DNA of 64,000 bases. It comes from Pseudoips prasinana. Lineage: Eukaryota > Arthropoda > Insecta > Lepidoptera > Nolidae. A model generated the notes under the pieces. The model was given only the letters and a program-made list of their open reading frames with translations, made no database searches and was not told the origin of the DNA. A program made the translations under genes and the position numbers. The stretch is from NCBI GenBank assembly GCA_951640165.1, contig OX621242.1, positions 15,121,501 through 15,185,500 of the forward strand, in the 5' to 3' direction. Below are positions 33,129-46,007 of this stretch, in pieces; the first letter of the stretch is position 1; the number at the start of each line of letters is the position of its first letter.

Positions 33129-35639
33129 TTTATACAGTATAACTTCTAAATAGTTTCTGACTGATTTGCATAATATGATCTAACAAAGACAGGGTCATGG
33201 AGGTCGATGGTGGCTGTGGCGTATCACGAGAGTTTTTAATAACCTTAAATTTTTTTAGGTAAGACACCATTTTATCATCTGGTTTGTTTACGACGTTTCT
33301 AGGACGACGATGCCTACGCGAGAGGTAGACTAGGATATATTTGAATGCCACGACCACCAAGGGATGCATATGAACATCATCTACACAGCACAGCGCCAAG
33401 AACGTAAATTTGTAAACCAATAAAAAGTGAGCTTTACCTCCTGTGTATTAAAGTCTAGTTTCCATAACACCAATGATGTAATGCCTCCTTGTAGAAAGCA
33501 GCGAATACTAGCGCATATTAATACGTGACCCGACGTCTAGGGATTCTTAATGCGTCAATAGTGGAAACCATATATTTAGTTCAGTAAGTTATACTTTTAA
33601 TGGAAGTAATTTGATTGCCATTGATAAGGCCCGTTATTTTTCATTGTAGTATAACATGCCTATTGACCATTACATCTCTATGGTGTTTCACTTCATGCTT
33701 TCATTTTACAAATCGCATAATAAATGTGAAGATCTTTAACTAGGCCATAGTTCCAAATAACGAGCTTCGCTTATAGTATATGGTCTAACAGATTAATAAG
33801 CCGTTTCGAAACCGGTAATAGAAGAACTCCCTGAGTGTGTTTCGCTGGGTCTTCTCAGTTGGGGCGAATTAGATCCGGTAGTAGCTATAAACGCGACTAT
33901 ACACGCAAGGTCCATCATAATAATAATATTGAATACTTTTCTCAATATAGATAGAACCATTCAGACAAGATGTCGTTAAATATATATCTAAAACTATAAG
34001 TATTTAAAAATCTTTAAATAACCATTTTTACTACAAAAAATTACCTATCTACCAAAATCATGAAAGTAATGGTTTTCATAGATAGGTAATTTCGCAAAGA
34101 CGCAATGATTTTCATGGTCATCAAAATTGTCTCTAACAATAAACACTAAAATCGTGCTGAAAATATTATTAGGAAAAATCATACATAATCATTTTTTATT
34201 TATTTATTTTCCTCTTACATCTATAATAACAGGCATAAGTCCAATGCGATAGAGTGCTTATCGAAATACAATACAATTTTATACACCTAAAAATTTTTAC
34301 TTATAACTAATTATGAATAATGCATTTCTCGTGAACTCACTCAGAGTACACACAAATAGGTCAGTATCAGCTGCCACGGTATAAGGTTAAGAGTACGGAG
34401 AGCACGCGTCATATTTTTTTATAATCGTATTTTTTTTATAATCGTCAAATTTTTTCTCCTAGCCTGCATGATGTGCAGCTACTAAGAAACACTCCCACAA
34501 ACTCAGTAGTCTGTTATGATAAGGGATTTTAACGTAAGCATTTTACCATTTACATTGTCCGCTTTTTTATTTTTCTCTCTTTTTGGTTTTTATATTGTTT
34601 ACTGACAATTGGCAGATATCATCGGGAAGTTGGCCGTAAATGTTCAAGAAATAGATGATAGAACTAAAGCATTAATTTTATTTATTTACAATATTTTGAT
34701 GGACTCATTAGACAACAGTGGTTAACCCATGTCAGAGGCCTACTGGGCGGCTTGAATAACTTGGGTAATCAATTTCCATACGACAAGTAAATGTAGTGAA
34801 ATAATGTTTACAATATCTGTAAGTACGTAGTACGTATGTATGACATGTCGTCTTAATTACCCTCTAGCAATCCGGATGAGAACAAAGACGGAAATATCTC
34901 AGCATTCGGGTCACTTCACACGCATACTCAAACAAATTGTTAAAGTAATTAGGTGAACTTCTGCAAGTGATATAAAACTTTATACCGATTATATAACTCT
35001 TAATTGAGTTTGAATAAATCATCATACATGTTTTATTCATCATCGGACTCTATTAGTTTATTTTTCTAGTATTTAGGTGATTGGGAATGAAGACCTTTGT
35101 TTGCGAAAACCTACTTTCATTTCCACGTGACTAACCATTTTGAGTTGAGGTTTGAACCCGTAATAGGATCGCCTTAGGCGTGGGTTACTAAGTTTATAGT
35201 CCTAGTTCTTAGAGGGCTCGAACTCTCACTCGCCTCTTTAGTTCAGTTTATCAGTGAAAGCTTCCTAGTCTACATATAAAGGTCATGTAATAAATAAATA
35301 TAACTGGGTGTAAATGTAAGTTTAAAGGGCTACTGCGCCCTGTAGCTCGCAATTGTAATTATAAATTGATGTATGTACTTTTATAATTCAATTTCGCACG
35401 CTAAGTATCCTTAGAAAAACATGCATTTGTAAGAAACAAACAGGAAGTCAAATATAGTATAATATAGCTGAGTGTCTATAATGTACGATTAGTGGAGTTT
35501 CTGTATGGGTTTCGAGTGCCGACCATGAACCGGAAGACGCAGCGTGGGCAGGCCCCCTATAAGTTGTATATGAGGAGCGCAAGAACGCACATTCCACGGG
35601 GAATATTGGCGCTATCGAATAAATAATACCGTACGTGTC
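33129..35639. other. Intergenic DNA with one repeat scrap and a weak hairpin
   Basis: About 33810-33905 (GTTTCGCTGGGTCTTCTCAG, TTGGGGCGAATTAGATCCGG) matches, inverted, the block at 50690-50880. At 34038-34092 AAATTACCTATCT pairs with AGATAGGTAATTT across a long loop. No gene supported. Confidence 0.5.
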
Positions 35640-35800
35640 GCGTATGTCCCAGTTTCGATTCCCGCACAGGACAACTGCTTGTTTGACCCATAAATAGTTG
35701 TTCTGAGTCTGGATGTATTTTGTGTCCATCAATTATATGTTTGTAAAGCACCCCAGCGACACAGGATTCAAATAACTAATGAGCGCTTATCTTTAAATAA
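35640..35800 (+). mobile_element. tRNA-derived SINE, family B
   Basis: TTCGATTCCCGCACAGGACA (box B region) is followed by CCATAAATAGTTGTTCTGAG and TGTCCATCAATTATATGTTT. This body is distinct from family A. Related copies: 40500, 49790 and 52853. Confidence 0.8.
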
Positions 35801-36154
35801 AAAACATGCATTGCAGTTTACGTCAAAGCATAGTTGTAGTAGTTTTTCATAATAGTATACCTGATAAAGATCTGATTGAAATATAACTTGAGTGTATTTT
35901 CTGATAAGAATGCATTTTAATATACATAATCTGTTAGAGTAGCCCGAAGCAGGATGAAATTACGATGATATGATATTATATTACATTATACCGGTTACAC
36001 GGTAACTAAGCCCCAAAGGTCGTACGTCAAGTCGTGAACACTTCGTATGTCAAAATAACAACGTCTCTAATATCATTGCCGGGAACATTTCACTTGTTGT
36101 CACGTATGAAATCTTTATAATGAAACGATGTAATTATCTATTCTAGTATTTTGT

Positions 36155-36240
36155 CGGGCCGGTTGGCGTGGTTGGTAGATACCTACATGCCTGTCACGAC
36201 GCAAGTTGTGGGTTTGATTCCCACCCAGGAGATAACTCAG
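36155..36240 (+). mobile_element. SINE head fragment (tRNA-like part only)
   Basis: GGGCCGGTTGGCGTGGTTGG with GGTTTGATTCCCACCCAGGA resembles the head of the SINE in the LINE (11649), but no SINE body follows. The acceptor stem is not closed, so it is not called a tRNA gene. Confidence 0.7.
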
Positions 36241-36817
36241 TAGAAATCGAGAATGTTAGTCACCCGTGTCTCGGAGACCACGCCAAGCTATCAAATTCAT
36301 AATGCATACTCTATTTCCGTAGCCAATATTATTATAATGTTATCTCTAACTTAGAAATACATTGAATTACCGATTACCGTCAAAAATGTTTTCATGAGTA
36401 CGACAGTAAATGTTCTAATCCCGCCTTGTTAGGGAAGTAGAAGGTTTGGCAACGACAAATTTCAGGTGGGCCGTAACTTTGCTGCTGACATAGTAGCATA
36501 AAAATGTTTTCTTAGAACTTTTAGTTGTGTAACACTGTTTACTCACTAAGTCGTATAAATAAGGAAGTGAGCAAAGTAGAAACATAGAGAAACTTTCCAG
36601 ACGAGTTGTAAGCGCGAGGTTGACCTTAGTTGAGAACATTATTAATGGTATTGATTAAGAGATACACACTTCAGCTAAGAGTTGGCGATTAAGTGGTTTG
36701 AAATTCATGATAACCTATTAATCCTCTACACTGAGACACGGGAGTTATAACATTGAATGAAGCCTGTGTCGTGTATTCTTACTTGACTGTCGTGCTACGA
36801 CTATTTTTTATGGATCG

Positions 36818-36943
36818 CTAGCTGTGTCCCATGGTGTTATCCATGCTATTCCAGATTTCATCCAAATCCGTTCACCCGTATTTGTTGGATTCCGCAGTAA
36901 ACATCCATATATACAAACTTTCACATTTATTATAATAGTGGGA
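36818..36943 (-). mobile_element. Short Helitron (126 bp)
   Basis: Read on the minus strand it starts TCCCACTATTATAATAAATG and ends CACAGCTAG, the paired ends typical of lepidopteran Helitrons. Confidence 0.65.
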
Positions 36944-37014
36944 AGTAGAATAGTCTCGCCAAAAAAAAACAACCCATCTGTTTAGGAGCCAAGTTTCAAA
37001 GCTAGATTAATATA

Positions 37015-37182
37015 CGAGGCACCGGAACAGCATATCCGTGTTCCCGGGGCTCCCTCCATCAGGTGCCATACGAAGACCACGGCAATTTAGATTTAGTCGG
37101 TGCAAGTCCAACATACCCACCCGCAGACACTTTTTGCTGGTGGCATGGGTAGGCATCCCTCCTGCGTTATCATAAAAAAAAG
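37015..37182 (+). mobile_element. GC-rich retroposon with A-tail
   Basis: GAACAGCATATCCGTGTTCC, CCATACGAAGACCACGGCAA, GTCGGTGCAAGTCCAACATA and a run of A after GCGTTATCAT. The same sequence order occurs on the minus strand at 61995-62345. The A-tail side suggests a retroposed copy. Confidence 0.65.
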
Positions 37183-38240
37183 CAAGACTAATTTACCTAC
37201 ATAGAAGCAGTTATATAGACACCCTTCCTTTTGTGTCGACGTAAATCGTGACTAGAATTTTTCGAGTATGAATACCAACGTTGCATAATACCTAGCAAGA
37301 AAGCATCGCAAACTTTATTCTTTTTAAATTCGTAAAACGTCAGTCGATCAAGATAAAGTATTAGATTATAACTTACTTTCCCTTTTTATAATAGTTTTAA
37401 AGGGCTTATTTACATTTATTGGTCTCTCTCAATATAACTAACGACGTCCCATTTAGTAACAATAGTGTTTTCAACTTAACGGAATTAATGTGATGATGAC
37501 GCTCAAAGGTCACTGACATTCCACAAACATAAACAAATATGTAGAGAGTCAGTCAATCTCAAATGACCAGTACCACGGTGTGAGCGACCGGTCCCCGATT
37601 GTCGTTTGTTTTTGTCGCTTCTCCACCTACTCGTGATGCATTTAGCTGAGTGTGGGAACTGACACACCGAAGCCGGTTCCAACTACCAGAAATAGGTGTT
37701 CTTTTAAAACGCCTATTGATGAAGTCAACAACACTTTAAGTACAATGACACGTAATTACATAAGGCACTATTGTCAACAAATATGAAATTTCGCTTTCTA
37801 TGGTTTGCGAAGATTACTTTGTTACATCAAAGGATTTAGCGTTCGTCGTGCACGTATCGATTATTATCTATTGACAACGTATTCATCTCATCGAGGTTGT
37901 AAATGGAAGATCTCTTAAGTTGAATGGCTTGGACTAGATTTCCTCTTCACAATGTGTAAATTGACATTAATCATTAGTTATACGGGCTCGTAATGTGTTT
38001 CAATGCAAGGTGAGACGTGTTATGTCTTCATTTACCGAGTGAATGAGTTTTAACTTGTAATAATACTTTATTGAATGGAATCTGTGTCATCGAAACGCTA
38101 CTGTATATAATAAATGATATCATAATTACAGCAATTTAACGTAATTTTATGGCCATGTCTATTCTTGTAAAAATAGTTGTAATTTTTTTTTTGTCGTTTA
38201 TTTATTTTCCTACTTATGTACACAGTAAAAGTAAATAAAA
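37183..38240. other. Intergenic DNA, nothing recognised
   Basis: No supported frame or repeat pair. Around 37560-37690 base composition is more balanced than in the flanks. Confidence 0.45.
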
Positions 38241-38670
38241 TGCGGCCAAGTGCGAGTCGGACTCACCCATGAAGGTTTACGTAGCAGCAAGTATTTGAGT
38301 TGATTTAATTAAACTTAAAAAGCGGTGGTATTAAAAAATATATATTAGAAACCTTAATATCATTTTGTAGACCTGTCCATAAATACACCACATGTATGGG
38401 TTCAATGAAAATAAAAATTTTGAGTGTCAGTTCTAAGTATGGGGAACCCTAAAAATTTATTGGCTATTTTCTATTTTTGTGTAAAAATATTAATGCGGTT
38501 CACATAATACATCTACTTACTTAGTTTCAACAGTACAGCTCTTATAGTTTCGGAAAAAAGTGACTGTGACATACGGACAGACTAGACTGTCTGTCTGTCT
38601 GTCTGTCAGACAGACATGACGAATCTATAAGGGTTCCGTTTTTTGCCATTTAGCTACGGAACCCTAAAAA
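38241..38670 (+). repeat. 'GGCCAAGTGCGAGTCGGACTC' interspersed repeat, copy 1
   Basis: It starts CGGCCAAGTGCGAGTCGGAC and ends TAGCTACGGAACCCTAAAAA. It has TGCGGTTCACATAATACA and TATAGTTTCGGAAAAAAGTG inside. A GTCT run folding on GACA (38587-38617) lies before the end. Copy 2 is at 50241-51960, with partial copies near 43440 and 58800. No coding capacity. Confidence 0.8.
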
Positions 38671-38719
38671 GGAAGAACGAATAAAATACAAGAGATACCA
38701 GCTCTCACAAAGGAATATG

Positions 38720-39200
38720 TATACTAGATTATCAATTTAGTTGTAAGTATACTACCTTTGTGGAGAAATAAAAAAATATATATTATTTCAGAAGAAATCT
38801 GTTCCAGTGGACCTGCAAGAGGAGATTTTGGAATATAGGAATATATGAGTGTGTCTGATAGATACATACATAATTTAAAATAATAAAACACATATATGTA
38901 AGACAAAGAGGAAATATTATTGTTCTTTAAACCTTTTTTAAAATATTGTTCATCAATCACGAATGTTAGGCGGAAGAGAGTTCCACAGCCGGCCGGCCTG
39001 AACAGCGACGGAGTTGGAGAAGAAATTAGTTTTATGGGATGAGATTTATCTTGCTGTTGATCATATTCGTAATAATAATTAGACAAGGCTACATAAAAAT
39101 GTATAGTTACTTATGTCTTCAACTTTATTTTTAATTTGGTATCGAGGATTTAGAGATTTTAAGCGTGTCGGAGGCAAAACTATAAAAAATGTACCTATTG
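38720..39200 (-). pseudogene. 5'-truncated LINE ORF2 C-terminal fragment
   Basis: Read on the minus strand, LPPTRLKSLNPRYQIKNK is followed after shifts by NFFSNSVAVQAGRLWNSLPP, NIRD and a FKKGLKNN tail. The LWNSLPP text with the downstream Lys-rich helix is the usual C-terminus of CR1/jockey-type LINE polyproteins. Several frame changes and stops show that it is dead. Confidence 0.65.
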
Positions 39201-40246
39201 GAAGTTTATACCTAGGCTCCTCTAACGTTTGCATTCGTATTCAAAATTAAGTTTCTGAGAAGCAGTTGTTATGATCAGTCTATAGACCAAATAAGCTTAT
39301 AGCAATAAAAATTCCCCATTGATTGACGATGCTTATGGTCTTCGGTAATAACTGAACAATAACAAACTATACATATCCGAATTGCATAATCAACGCATTG
39401 ACCATATCATATTACCGATATTACATTAAATCGATTACACGGAAACGACTGACCCGCGGCTTACACCAATTATTCTATAGGCGCCGAGTATTGTGCAAGC
39501 AAATAACATGGCTGAGGAGCCAAATGCCCGCGATAATTACAAGAGCAGTGACCGCCGCCGGCCCTGCGTGACACCAACCTCAGATATTCCGATGCTATTA
39601 TTTCCAAAACAAGGACAATTATGCGTTATTACTGTAACAGTAAAGTCGATTTATGATTGCGCAATTGTAACATCCATACAATGTATTGTTCCTAAATAAT
39701 AACTTTTGAATTTTATACCAATTCCGTAAATTGCTACCGTTTTCTTACGAGGAATTTCTTGAATGAGGTTCGTTGGTGAAGAAAGTTACTAATACTTATA
39801 TTGTACGTGCAGAAATATATTGATTCGCTGTGGAATTCTAAAATGACAGTGTTTAGAAATTTAAATTGATTGGTAGGTATTACGTCGTGCGTGCGGATAT
39901 TCTCAGAGCCTTAACATGAATAATCACATTAATAAAAATTTATGACCACTAACGTATAGGCCACTATTAAAATGAAAGAGGTTAACGCCGTAAAATTAAA
40001 AAACAAAGGATTGTTTATGGCTATATATTTTACCAAGAAGGTTACCCTACGAAAATGAAGGAAAATATTAACATACGCAATGGCTAAACACTAAGAATTA
40101 CCGAGTAGAGAACAGGAATAAAGCTTCCGTTCATTTAATTAATAATGCTGCATTAAGCTAGTTCATCCAAGAGATATACCTAATATAAAATATTTTCACA
40201 TATCATAATACAAATATAAAAAGTATTGGCAAAGTTTTAAATTAGC
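39201..40246. other. Intergenic DNA, nothing recognised
   Basis: No supported gene. The 68-residue frame at 39493 lacks domain or context. Confidence 0.5.
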
Positions 40247-40415
40247 TACCCGAGAATGGGCAGCAGCGTTTTTTTGTGAATGACCATCAAGCTGCGATCG
40301 CCAACCCGTCTGCCAAGTGTGACGATTGTGGAATATCCTCCCATTCTTTCGGGAGGCTTTTGTCCAGCAGTGGACGTACTTTGGTTGACAGGGTAATGAT
40401 AATGATTGGAAAAGA
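40247..40415 (+). repeat. 'GCTGGACAAAGGCC'-type repeat copy
   Basis: GAGAATGGGCAGCAGCGTTT, CATCAAGCTGCGATCGCCAA and GGCTTTTGTCCAGCAGTGGA, ending in TAATGATAATGAT. Confidence 0.75.
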
Positions 40416-40499
40416 ACAAAATGTATTATTTAACGGCATTAGGATTCTTACCTAAATAAATATTTATGTGTTCGTCACCTTTTTACAACTCACCTACAG

Positions 40500-40690
40500 T
40501 TCAACTGCATGTGTGGGGCGGTCTGGTCATTTCATGTTCCCGGTTCGATTCCCATATCGGACCACTATTTGTATGAGTCTGGGTGTATTTGTATCCATCA
40601 ATTATATGTTTAAAAAATACCCCTCAACACTTCCCCAACGAGATTGCCCTAGTGCATCATGTGTCTCTAATTAAAAATAAAGAAAACAAA
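40500..40690 (+). mobile_element. tRNA-derived SINE, family B
   Basis: GGTTCGATTCCCATATCGGA box B region, then GAGTCTGGGTGTATTTGTAT, CCATCAATTATATGTTT and AAATACCCCTCAACACT, as in the family B copies. Confidence 0.78.
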
Positions 40691-41454
40691 AAGTGAAGTG
40701 AATGAACGCCGTGCCCTACCTATCATAAAATAATAATAATATATTTTTTATTTAAAGTAATATGATGACTCACATTTGTTAGTACAAATAAAAAAAAAAC
40801 TTATAATACTTAAAGCATAATATAAAATCAAAGGAAGATAAATTGGGTAATTACAAACTACGAGTATGTTACATTTTAAGGAGTTGTTATCCATAACAAG
40901 GAGCTTTTTCATTACATTGAATAGGAAGTGACAGTAAATAAGCATAGGCATGTCAGATTGCACAAACTTGGCCACATCATGTAATTCATGACATCATGTC
41001 AACCAAAGAAGTATTTTCCGTTTGCTTTCTAAGCTTTATGGTTTGCGATAAAATAAAACAAAATGTTCCGTAGTGAACGCGGTTACCGCAAGTAACATTA
41101 TATTCGTATGCAAGATACCTATCAAAATATTGAGTAATATCTAAGCTACCAGTAAATTTCAATAGCAAACACCTAATCCATTGACCTATATGAATATATT
41201 TTTTGCATAGTATAATAGCTTCTTTATAGCTTGTTAAGTGTACATGTCTTAAGTGATTACTGAAACAACATGTTCAATTGCCAAGTTATTAACGCAAATA
41301 TTACGAGAATGTGTCAAATAATGCTATTTTATTATATAGACCCAGTATAGACCTCGATTATATGTCTATTTTTCACTTTGTAAAGTGCAAGTGCAAGTTT
41401 GACCACAATATAACATTTACTAAAATTAACATATATAATTAAAATATCCGACTT

Positions 41455-41575
41455 TACAGAATGTGGTCACACTTTCATCAAGTCATATCTTATTTCTGGG
41501 ACATAACGTCATGTGATTCACGGACACAAAGAACACCCAGACTCAGAATAACCATTTTTTGGTCACACATATTAT
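41455..41575 (-). mobile_element. SINE fragment, family B-like
   Basis: On the minus strand CTGAGTCTGGGTGTTCTTTG and GTCCCAGAAATAAGATATGA resemble the SINE body, but the head is not present. It abuts the repeat at 41575. Confidence 0.4.
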
Positions 41576-41750
41576 CATCAACATCATCATATGAGCCGAA
41601 AGACATCCACTGCTGGACAAAGGCCTCCCCTAAAGAGCTCCATCATTTTGAGGTGTTTTGCCGTAATCGCCCCGCTTGGCAGACGATGGCGATCTCAGTA
41701 TGATGATCAAAGTACTCAGAGAAACGCTGCTGCCCATTCTCTGTGTTGAA
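41575..41750 (-). repeat. 'GCTGGACAAAGGCC'-type repeat copy
   Basis: TCCACTGCTGGACAAAGGCC, GAGCTCCATCATTTTGAGGT, CGCTTGGCAGACGATGGCGA and CTGCTGCCCATTCTCTG in the expected order. Confidence 0.78.
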
Positions 41751-42783
41751 TAAAGTATTGTTTTAACAAATGAAATTTTATTTCATTTAGTTTTTAGAAA
41801 AAAATTGTTAAATTAAGCTGAATGCTCGCACTACTAGAGAAATGAAACCCTGTCTCACGGGGTAGGTAGTAGGTACTTTACAAATATACATATCTGACGT
41901 ACATAAAGTACATCCTGAGAACAACTATTTCTGGGTGACACAACGTCACACATGCAGCCATTTAAGACAGATAATTTATTATTTAAGTGCGAGTCTAATT
42001 AAAATAGTGGAAATTTAATTTAAAACAATATCCGATTTTAAAAGGTTACAAGATAATGTTAAAATTTATGCGTTTTATGACAAAAGTAACATTAAAATCC
42101 GGCATTATAAGAATCTGATCTTACACCTGACATAATGATTTCAAAACATTCCCCACATAAACCACAGAGTATTCTATTTTCTATTCATACGCTGACCGCA
42201 CAATCAGTGTCAATTTCCTAGCAAAAATCAAATCAATTCCTTGAAATATATTTTTGAAGTGAAAAATTCTTAAGCGCACTTTTTTTTCTTAATTATGTTA
42301 GATTTTTTACAGCCGATATCCTAACCAAATTTAGTTCTATTTTTAAAATGTATCTCGATCATAAAGATGGAAGCAATAACTATGAGTCTTTACCGCCCAA
42401 AGGCGGGAAGTAGCATCTGATCTTCAACTCGCTACTCGGATCAAATAAACACTACTTTCCGAGTATGAGAAATGAAAAAATAGCATATCTTTTTTAATAA
42501 ATCACCCATCACCATTCCTATTCCATATAAGCGCATAATCTGTTTACTATGAAAATATCGTTCGAATCATACCTTAACGTTTTATTTTTGAATTAATGAA
42601 TCGCAATAACTTTGTATATTAAGCAATAATATTAATATACGCCATTTTCAGAATTTGTGTCGGTCTGTATGTTTATTACCTTATTACTAGAGAATTCACA
42701 TCAATCAAACAAAAAACTTGCTAATAAACGGTATTCGCTCAACTAATTTAAAATCTGATGTATTATTGATCGGAATCGTTCCA
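41751..42783. other. Intergenic DNA, nothing recognised
   Basis: AT-rich, with no supported gene or repeat. Confidence 0.5.
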
Positions 42784-43026
42784 GGGACTCTACCGGCTAA
42801 GTCGCCGAACATCGTTTTCGTGAATGGCGTTCCAATAAATAATGGTTAAAAATGACTTAATCAATCTTTAAATCAGCTTACACGTTGAAAATCGATTCCG
42901 GACCATTTATGACGTCACATGTGCTCATGGAACCCGATTTAACGACTGATTAAGTCATTTTTAACCTTTATTTATTGGAACGCCATTCACGAAAACGATG
43001 TTCGGCGAATTAGCCGGTAGAGCCCC
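42784..43026. mobile_element. 243-bp MITE, copy B
   Basis: It has the same structure and length as 2115-2357. The ends GGGACTCTACCGGCTAAGTC and its inverted partner (ending AGAGCCCC) flank the same central TGACGTCACATGTGCTCATG. In this copy the arms read CGTTTTCGTGAATGGCGTTC where copy A has CGATTTCTTAAATGGCATTC. The change is present on both arms, so each copy keeps its arms matched. Confidence 0.85.
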
Positions 43027-43439
43027 AGGATTCTCTTTCTCGAGTTTCACTTTGACCTTATAGTCCTTATACTGTATAAAACGCTTAGAATATCGCGATA
43101 GCCCTTATTTGGATACCTGCTTTTAGGACAAAAGTAATATTTCTTCAATTTTATTATAATTATGGACTGTTAATGCTAGCTTACATTAATTTAATACGAT
43201 TGCAGTGTAGGCATAGCGAATATAGAAGGAAGATTTAAAAGCATTCTACACATAAAACAATTCATAATCTATGTCTAAACTTTCTCTGAATCACACCTAC
43301 TTAGGTAATCTAATAAATTCAATCTTTATTGAAATCAGCTTAATTTAAGACTTTTTTTATAAGGATTTAAGATGATATCGTATTATAAATTATATATTGA
43401 ATTTATAATAAACATGAAATCGAAATGAACTGTTTATAA

Positions 43440-43650
43440 TACCGCCCAAGTGTGAGTCGGACTAACATACAAAGGGTCCCCTGTATGCTATTCCGACTGT
43501 TTTTTTTGTTTTAACTTTCTTTTTTTTACAGTTGTTTTTATGGCGACTATTAATACACACTGAAAATTACGGTTCATGAGATATACCCACTGACAGATAG
43601 ACAGACAGCGGAGGTTAAATAAGAGGATTCCGTAGGTACCTTTTAGATCT
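43440..43650 (+). repeat. Degraded 'GGCCAAGTGCGAGTCGGACTC' repeat
   Basis: CCGCCCAAGTGTGAGTCGGA is followed by AGATAGACAGACAGCGG and AGGATTCCGTAGGTACCTTT; the centre is lost. Confidence 0.55.
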
Positions 43651-43725
43651 CTAAAAACTACTTCATTTTTTTTTAATTTTCCTAATAACATCAAATTGTT
43701 ATCTAATGACATCGAAAGCATATTA

Positions 43726-43830
43726 TCTATATAATAAAAGAAAGTCATGTTAGTTACACCACTTATAACTCAAGAACGGGTGGAGCAATTTCATTTATTT
43801 TTGTGTTTTTGGATGTATCTTCGTCAGGAA
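43726..43830 (+). mobile_element. Helitron 5' end
   Basis: TCTATATAATAAAAGAAAGT after an A, then CTTATAACTCAAGAACGGGT, resembles the 5' part of the Helitron at 5666. Its 3' partner could not be fixed. Confidence 0.5.
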
Positions 43831-44414
43831 TAGGATATAGGATAATAAGTAATAAAATATAGTAATATAATTATTAAAATAAAAATTCAAATACATAGAA
43901 AGTAATTGCATCGAAATGAAATAAAAACTGTCAAGATTGACAGTCACTTGACAATACAGAACGTTATCGCTTTCTGTCAGTTTTAGGCCATAACTAAATC
44001 GGGAAATTGTCTTTGATTTTTTTTAATAGGTTACTGAATAATTTATTTGTTTAGTGCGAGTGTTGTTAAAAATATTATTATGCGAGTATTATTGTTAAAA
44101 AAGCAGCGAACTAATATTTCCCAACAAAGCCGTAATGCCGTAAGCTAGCTAAGTTCATAAATAAATGGATTTGATATTACGTAATAATTGTTATAATATA
44201 TCAAATTTGGCGAATTGGGAAATTAAGAAAATCACTAAATAATGAAATCCGTATACAACACGATTTCTGATACAGACAGTGTAGACAACCGGACCGATTT
44301 TGGTTATATTTATAGCGTTTTAGTGCGAGCGGGACTCTGAATAATTTTATAGTAGATTTACAATAAACCTGCTAAGTGGCACTGCGATCATATTCCCCGT
44401 TATATTTCTATTTG

Positions 44415-44942
44415 TCAATACTAATATTATAAAGAGGTAACGTTTGTGAGTTTGAGACGTTGTAAGGGGTGATCTCTGGATCTACTGAACCGATTTTAAA
44501 AATAATTTCACCAATAGAAAGCTACGTTATTGTTAAGTGTCATTGTCTATGAAAAAAACTTGAGAGGTGTCAAGGGACACCCGGATGGAACGAAATTATT
44601 TCTTATTATTTATTATGTACAAAAATCCTGTATACACTCAACAAAAATAATCGTGGCGACACCACACTGTTCAATTCGAAATAGAAATGAAAATATCTGG
44701 CTTGCTTTCTATAAGAGAGAGAGAGAGAGACAGACAGAGAAACATGCGCACGCCGCACAGCTGCAAAAAGTGTCGAGACAACTTTTCGTAAGAATTTTTT
44801 CCGTCTAGCCCCCTTTCACAACGCGCGATAAGGAACTTCGTTCCAACAATATCCCGAACGTTTAACCCGAAGTATTACGCGGGACAAATGGGCAGGGACA
44901 AAAATATTTATAACGCGGAACGAAGTCCGCGGGCACTGCTAG
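44415..44942 (+). mobile_element. Non-autonomous Helitron
   Basis: It starts TCAATACTAATATTATAAAG and ends GGGCACTGCTAG before a T, with the stem GCGGAACGAAGTCCGC just before the 3' end. Inside it carries the module shared, inverted, with 27500-27745 and a GA-repeat tract (44716-44740). The 5' flanking base is G rather than the usual A. Confidence 0.65.
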
Positions 44943-45106
44943 TATCTAATAAAAATAGGTTAACGTATACCTGTATGATCATATTACCCCTTTACAAAAA
45001 AGAAAATACTTATTAAGAACCTCACACTTTGAAGTCGGTTAAATGGACACGATTAGACATTCCAAATTCAATGAGGTCTTGAAACCATTGAACCATGTAG
45101 GACTAA

Positions 45107-45281
45107 TCACACTAATATTATAAAGGCGAAAGTTTGTGAGTGTGTATGTTTGTTACTTCTTCACGTCTAAACGGCTGGAGCGATTCATGGAATTTGGCAT
45201 GGAGTTAGCTGACACCCTAAATTAACACATAGGTTATAATTTATAACGTTTAACGCGGGTAATACCGCGGGGCACAGCTAG
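45107..45281 (+). mobile_element. Non-autonomous Helitron (175 bp)
   Basis: It starts TCACACTAATATTATAAAGG after an A and ends GGGGCACAGCTAG before a T, with the stem CGCGG...CCGCG close to the 3' end. Confidence 0.8.
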
Positions 45282-45625
45282 TAGACCATAACTTTTGACT
45301 TTATGGTTCATGAATTAATTCAAGAGTGAAATTTTGAATCTCGTACTTGTACTAATATTTTGTACAAACAATAACCTGCGTAATAGTACACGATAGGGGT
45401 CAGGCAGTCAGTCAACATTTTGCCACTACGACTACGCGTTTCTCTTTCGCCGTAACTTATTGTAAATTTACATAAATCATAAATGATAATTAATAGATTT
45501 GCCTCGTGCTGCGTTACGCGAGATTAAGAAATATCTTGCGAAATGGATTTCACTAGTCTTCTTTTAATTTCTTGACACGAAAATACGGTAGGTAAGTAAT
45601 TGAAAAAGTTTAATTGATGGTACTT

Positions 45626-45749
45626 GTCAAATTTCGTTTCTCGTTATGTACAGATCTTTTATAGATTTTCAACCTTAACACATAAGTATAAGGTTCACTT
45701 TCAATTAGGGAAATTTGACAGATTGGGGTAGCTTGATGTGCTGGCGTCT
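45626..45749. mobile_element. Second, partial copy of the 134-bp MITE
   Basis: Right half matches the 23375 element (TTAGGGAAATTTGACAGATTGGGG, then GATGTGCTGGCGTCTG before TA), and the middle TTTTATAGATTTTCAACCTT is shared. The left terminal repeat is lost or replaced. Confidence 0.75.
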
Positions 45750-46007
45750 GTAGCTATAGATAGTCCTCCTAGTTGAATTTCGATCAAGGCGATCGAACTC
45801 AATGGTGACTAACCATCTGACCGGGACAGACTATAGTGCACAAGTGTGTGTGCAAATATAGGTGCACTTTTTATCCCTCAGTTTCGTAATCCGATGGGAC
45901 AGCTAGATGTTACTATTGTATGGCGTAATGTTACAAAATATAGATTTAAATTTTGTATTATTATTTTTATATTTTAATTATGGCTTCTGCAGAATATTTG
46001 GTAGGTA

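Noticed and set aside
33130..33420. 96-residue minus-strand frame with hydrophobic N-terminus and an AATAAA shortly after its stop
   Set aside because: Its start is TTG, no domain is recognisable, and the apparent polyadenylation signal is part of the neighbouring SINE tail. It might be a last exon, but nothing supports that.
38587..38617. GTCT/GACA tract as a regulatory element
   Set aside because: It recurs at the same place in copy 2 of the interspersed repeat, so it is part of that repeat.
44530..44808. 92-residue plus-strand frame
   Set aside because: It spans a Helitron interior and a GA microsatellite.
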